Positions 59,478-64,000 of a stretch of 64,000 bases of DNA are shown here, one piece after another. Made by a program: the position numbers and the translations under genes. The notes below the pieces were generated by a model. The model ran no database searches, had not been told where the DNA came from, and saw only the letters and a list, made by a program, of their open reading frames with translations. Origin of the DNA: Cacajao melanocephalus (lineage: Eukaryota; Chordata; Mammalia; Primates; Pitheciidae); assembly GCA_963573385.1 (NCBI GenBank), contig CAUYLG010005430.1:37182-101181 (forward strand), written 5' to 3'. Every line of letters starts with the position of its first letter. Within the stretch, counting starts at the first letter, position 1.

Positions 59478-59842
59478 CCCCTACAACCACCTCAGGAGTG
59501 AGGCTGAGGGGCGGGGGTGGGGGTAAGGGGCTTCAGACATTCTGAGGGGTAGTAGATTCTGTAAATCACCTCCTGGGCAGAGATGAGGGTGAGGGGCTCC
59601 GGACATTCCAGGGGCCAGGGGACTTTTGACATTCTTGTTACTTAAGCGGTTCACAAAAGTCAAGATAAGCATTTATTTACACATTGTCTGGGTAGGGTGG
59701 AAATTACAAGTCGCAGGGGCCAAGATGGTGTGGGTTTGGACTGCTTGCCTGTCACATTTGGGTTATAGAGAGCAGTTTCAACAGAAAGCCGAGGTATGGT
59801 TGAGGTACGCAGTTTTATGGGGCTTTTACCATGTCACAATAT

Positions 59843-60513
59843 TAGTTTATTTCTTTTTTTTTTTTAAGATGAGAGAAATACTTGATGTAAGAAAAATTGT
59901 GTATGTCAGTGTTGGTCACAAATGATTAGAATAGAAGGTTTTAACTCTAAATTTAAATTCTGACAAACGTAGCTACTCTGTTTTTCTTCCAGACTAATAA
60001 AGTCTTTGCATAAACCAAGCATATTCTGGTGAGTCAATATGACAAATAAATTGAATTCATGCCCAAACTAATAAATTACATACATTTACCAACAGTTCAT
60101 GTTCTGTTTCATTTCTCTTGATACATAATCACTATAAATATAGGCTATTTGCAATACAAAACATAAGTTATCTAGAAAACCATTACTTATGCACACTGAT
60201 ATCATTTATATATAAGATATTCTGTTCAGTTTGAACAGACCAATTTATTCTTATATACAGAAAAGCTAGTCATAAATCCTATCTGATTTTGCTTTCATGT
60301 TGAATCTTATATTTCTTGTACACCTTAATTTAAGTCATGTTTCATTCACAAAAATTATTTTCTGGTATATATCATTATTTTATTTACTATTCTGGTAATA
60401 TAAAATAAAATATCATGTTCATGAATAAGCAAATATCACATAACACCACAGTAGAAGGTAATCACCAATTATATTATTTATGTATTTATTTCTGTGGTAT
60501 CTATAAAGTTAAA
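59843..60513. other. AT-rich single-copy-like sequence
   Basis: Nothing recognised, apart from a T run near 59857-59867. Confidence 0.4.
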
Positions 60514-60942
60514 TGTTAATACAGTTTGAATATATGCCCTTGTCAAATGTCCTGTTGAACAGTAATCCCCAATGTTTGGAAATTGGGCCTGGGAGGTGTT
60601 TGGGCACTGGGGGTGGGTCCCTCATCAGTGGCTTGGGCCAACCTCTTGGTGATAAGTGAATTCTCACTCTGAGTTGACATGAGATTTGATCATTTAGAAG
60701 TGTGGGCACCTCTCCTGCCACTCTCTCTCTCTTGTTCCTGCATTGCTTTTGGCCATGTGATACACTTTTTCCTGCTTTGTCTCCTACCATGAGTAAAAGT
60801 TTCCCGAAGTCCCTCCAGAAAGAGATGTCTGCAATATGCTTCTTGTATAGCCTGCAGAACATGAGCCAATTAAATCACTTTTCTTTATAAATTAGTTACT
60901 CTGAAGAATTCCTTTATAGCAATGCAAGAATGGCCTAATACA
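60514..60942 (+). mobile_element. MaLR LTR (MST/MLT1-like), solo
   Basis: 'agtaatccccaatgtttgg', 'attgggcctgggaggtgttt', 'ctcttgttcctgcattgctt', 'tatagcctgcagaacatgag', 'ccaattaaatcacttttctt' and 'aatggcctaataca' follow the MaLR order in sense. No interior is attached. Confidence 0.8.
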
Positions 60943-63019
60943 AATATATATTTATTTGTTGTTTAAACAAAATATGTTGCATGTAGTTCATCTTTGTGTA
61001 TATTTTTATATATTTGATTTCAATAGGAGAGAGCCAAGTTTTGTTTGCTTGTAGTAAGCACATTCTGTTCATAATATATTTTTGTTCCTACAGTTTTCCA
61101 GGAATTTGTATGTGCATTAACTTACAGTTGTAGACCCATGTGCACTGTTATAGTAACGATTTTATTTTTTAAATATGTGTAAATTAAAGACATATTGAAA
61201 ACTAGAAGAGAACCAAACATAGCCATTTATATTATTGCATGAAAGCTACTTTTTGTGGAGAATTGTATCTAAAATGACTGCATAAAAGACACAAATAATG
61301 ACAGGTCTTAAATAATGGCACAGATTTTCTAGTGCATTTATCAACAAGCTAGAAGTATTATACTAGCCCAGAAGTCAAAGAAAATTTCTGTTATGTTTTA
61401 TACGGTATATATAGTAACTAATCATATATATTTTCATTTTATACTCCAATCAGCTTTATCCCATTGGATTTGACAAGAATTTTAGGATTGCATTTTCAGA
61501 CAAAGCTATGACTAGCATTTATTTATTTATTTATTGTAAAATAGGTATTTTAATATGTAAAAGAAGAGACGTTGTTAAAATAATTCTAACTCTCACATAA
61601 TTCGCCTTTGAGTAAGAATTCTGAACTTTGTAGTTTAATAATTAAGCACTATGGCTAGTATTTTTAAATTTTTTTCTTAGCTAAAAACACCATATTTATT
61701 GTATTTCTACAACCTCAAGACAGGTAAATTTCTGCCACTCCCCATCTAACCTGAAGTCAAGCAAAGGGTACATGTCCCAGATTTGTTAATAAAACACAAG
61801 AAAGTCTAATTATCAGGTACTTCTTGGCTTCAAACAAGAAAACCTTATAAGACACCTGTGGTGAGATTTTCTTCTTTGCAATGGGAGAAACAACCATAGA
61901 GAATTTATCTGCTTGGTGTTTCCTTTATTTGGATAAGCCATTGGTAGATCATTTTGTTACATTCTATTAGAAGTATTTCTAAAAAATATAGATTAAACAT
62001 GTATTTGAAACTACCCTTTTAAGATATTCCCAACAGGCATCAATATGACTGTGATCCTAGATATTTAATAACAAGAACAAATAAAACAAAAACAGAATTG
62101 TTGTGGGGTAAATACTATAATTGTCAGAGCTAACTGCCTGAAGGCAGTTTCAGACCCCAGCAGAAGGAGGGGAAACCCAAAGACAAGCCAAAGATTTCAT
62201 TGCATTGAGGACTATAAATCAGAATTTGTGTAGGCCAACATAGCTAAAATTTGGGAGGCAGAATATCAGGAAGGAGGGAGTTACATGGATAGAAAGCTTT
62301 AAAGATCAGTACAGAAGATCTAAGATATTTAGTTGAAAACCAGTGTGTATATGTGTAGGAGAAGATCCCATGAGTCTAAAATCTGGTAGGCTAAATAATT
62401 CCTAGATTCACTAAAGGCTGGGAACAATTCGTGTTTCCACCGGCCAGACTGGAGAGACCTAATGGGTCATCTGATAGACTCCTCAAAAGGATTTCACTTA
62501 GTTGTGGGGTTAAATTATTTCTGCACTAAGGATTGTTCTGTATTCGTCCTAAGGAAGCTTAAAAGCAAATATAGAGTAGATCAAAGGGAACTCAGGTAAC
62601 TTAATAGACCACAGTGTCCTACGTATTGGAGACTCCTTTCCGTAAGTCCCATTCTGTAATCAAGCAGCTATCCAGAGTTCTTGATCCAATTTTCCATAAC
62701 AGAAGTTATTTAAAATCTATTTCCTTCAAACTTTGTTGAAACCTAATACCATCGAATATATCAAACTAAGTGACTCAAATGTAATAGGCATAGAAATGGG
62801 ATAAAAATAAAAGGAAAGAGAGAAATAATTTCTTCTGAGACTAAGAAAGGACACAGGAAGGTGGGTTATTCAGATAGCAGGGCACATACACAATATTGTA
62901 GCAATGTCTCAGAGAAATGAGAGAACCTCAGAGGGGTTGTCTATGTAGGGTCCTTCACTCTGAAGGTTGAATCATAGTCTCTCCTGTAATTCCTATGCTC
63001 TGAGAGTGACATTGAACAA
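60943..63019. other. Long single-copy-like or unassigned stretch
   Basis: AT-rich to about 62100, with a (TTTA)n tract at 61517-61534. From 62100 to 63000 the composition is more mixed and may be an old repeat that I cannot name. An 8-base-arm hairpin lies at 62132-62149. No gene evident. Confidence 0.35.
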
Positions 63020-64000
63020 ATTTAGAGTCAGAATCAGAAAAAGAGAAGATCCAAACAAGAAATATCAGAAATGAAAAAGAAACATTATAACTGATATGGC
63101 AGAAATTTAAAGGATTGTTAGTGGTTAATATGACCAACTACATGCCAATAGATTGAAAAGTCTAGAAAAAAGTAGACAAATTCCTAGGTACATGCAATCT
63201 ACTAAGATTGAACTAGGAAGAAATCCATAACACAAACAGACCAATGACAAGTAATGAGATTTGAAGCCATAATAAAAAGTCTCCCAGTAAAGAAAAGCCT
63301 GCCAGGGCAATCAGACAAGAAAAAGAAATAAAGTGTATTCAATTAGGAAAAGAGGAAGTCAAACTGTCTCTATTTGCAGACAACATGATTGTATGTTTAG
63401 AAGACCCCATCGTCTCAGCCCAAAATCTCCTTAAGCTGATAAGCAACTTCAGCAAAGTCTCAGGATACAAAATCAATGTGCAAAAATCACAAGGATTCCT
63501 GTACCCCAATAATAGACAAACAGAGAGCCAAATCAAGAGCAAACTCCCATTCACAATTGCTATAAAGAGAATAAAATACCTAAGAATACAACTAACAAGG
63601 GACCTGAAGGACTTCTTCAAGAACTACAAACCACTGCTCAAGGAAATAAGAGAGGACACAAACAGTTGAAAAAACATTCCATGTTCATGGTAGGAAGACT
63701 CAATATTGTGAAAATGGCCATACTGCCCAAAGTAATTTATAAATTCACTGCTATTCCCATCAAGCTACCATTGACTTTCTTCACAGAATGGGAAAAAAAC
63801 ACCTTAAACTTAATGTGGAACCAAAAAAGAGACTGCATAGCCAAGACAATCCTAAGCAAAAAAAAAAAAAAAAAAAAAGCAGGAGGCAACCCGCTACCTG
63901 ATTTAAAAAAAAACTAAAAGGATACATAATTCAAAAAAACAGCATGTTAATGTTACCAAAAAAGAGATATATACAAATGGAAAAAAACAAAGCCAACAGA
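63020..64000 (+). mobile_element. LINE-1 ORF2 fragment, internally deleted, runs off the window
   Basis: Sense ORF2. Sequence jumps from 'agtaaagaaaagcctgcc' directly to 'agggcaatcagacaagaaaa', skipping several hundred bases of reverse transcriptase that normally lie between. It then continues colinearly to the window end. The frames 63385-63669 and 63666-63917 are ORF2 pieces. An A run of about 21 at 63860-63880 sits inside coding-derived sequence. Confidence 0.9.
63373..63384 (+). pseudogene. Mutated reverse-transcriptase active-site motif in the L1 fragment
   Basis: 'tttgcagacaac' reads Phe-Ala-Asp-Asn where L1 ORF2 has Phe-Ala-Asp-Asp, so the second catalytic aspartate is lost. The equivalent codons in the L1 at 13041-13052 still read FADD. 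Confidence 0.85.

Larger units (their letters stand above)
59341..59838 (-). mobile_element. Solo LTR (ERV1-type), antisense
   Basis: A 498-base GC-rich block with TG...CA ends (plus strand TGTACTG ... GTCACA) flanked by a perfect 4-base TSD, ATAT, at 59337-59340 and 59839-59842. A 4-base TSD is the class I (ERV1) pattern. No interior and no second copy is present, so it is a solo LTR left by LTR-LTR recombination. The family was not identified. It looks younger and less decayed than the surrounding LTRs. Confidence 0.8.

Overview
The window looks like primate, most likely human, nuclear DNA from a gene-poor, AT-rich region. The evidence is the repeat content: Alu elements of old (J) and younger (S/Y-like) types, primate-type LINE-1 ends (L1PA/L1PB-like), MaLR LTRs (MST/MLT1-like), MIR and L2 fossils, and Tigger- and hAT-type DNA transposon fossils. 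I found no intact protein-coding gene, no multi-exon gene that I can recognise, no tRNA, rRNA or small nuclear RNA gene, and no CRISPR array or prokaryotic feature. The longer open frames nearly all lie in transposable elements; the longest, 174 codons at 47792-48316 on the minus strand, is a LINE-1 ORF2 C-terminal fragment. Family names were assigned by eye from remembered consensus features, so subfamily labels are approximate.

Layout. Positions 1-8454 hold an MIR, a minus-strand Alu with an internal deletion, a minus-strand L1 3' end with target-site duplications (TSDs), an (AC)n tract, several small tandem duplications, a plus-strand L1 3' end, a MaLR LTR and a plus-strand Alu. Positions 8455-13810 are a long old plus-strand L1 with 5'UTR, ORF1 and ORF2 relics but no 3' end. 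Positions 14848-18654 are a two-LTR endogenous retrovirus with a drastically shortened interior. Positions 18655-34183 mix Alus, L1 fragments, MER5-like and Tigger-like DNA transposons, L2 and MIR, an LTR nested in an MLT1-like LTR, a twin-primed L1, and an LTR carrying a (TC)n(TG)n tract. Positions 34184-44509 are mostly single-copy or unassignable sequence with MIR, L1, MLT1, AluJ, L2 and Tigger pieces. Positions 44510-48318 are an L1 5' half joined to an inverted L1 3' end. Positions 48319-64000 hold two Alus, old L1M fragments, an hAT fossil, MIRs, a hexanucleotide array, a second twin-primed L1, a solo LTR with visible promoter and polyadenylation signals and a 4-bp TSD, a MaLR LTR, and an L1 ORF2 fragment that runs off the window edge.

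No genes work together here. The window is a record of retrotransposition, nesting, recombination and decay. The points worth a second look are structural: the inverted L1 junction near 47390, two twin-priming inversions, the solo LTR at 59341-59838, self-complementary microsatellites, and clustered short tandem duplications. I found no convincing evidence of a new biological system.
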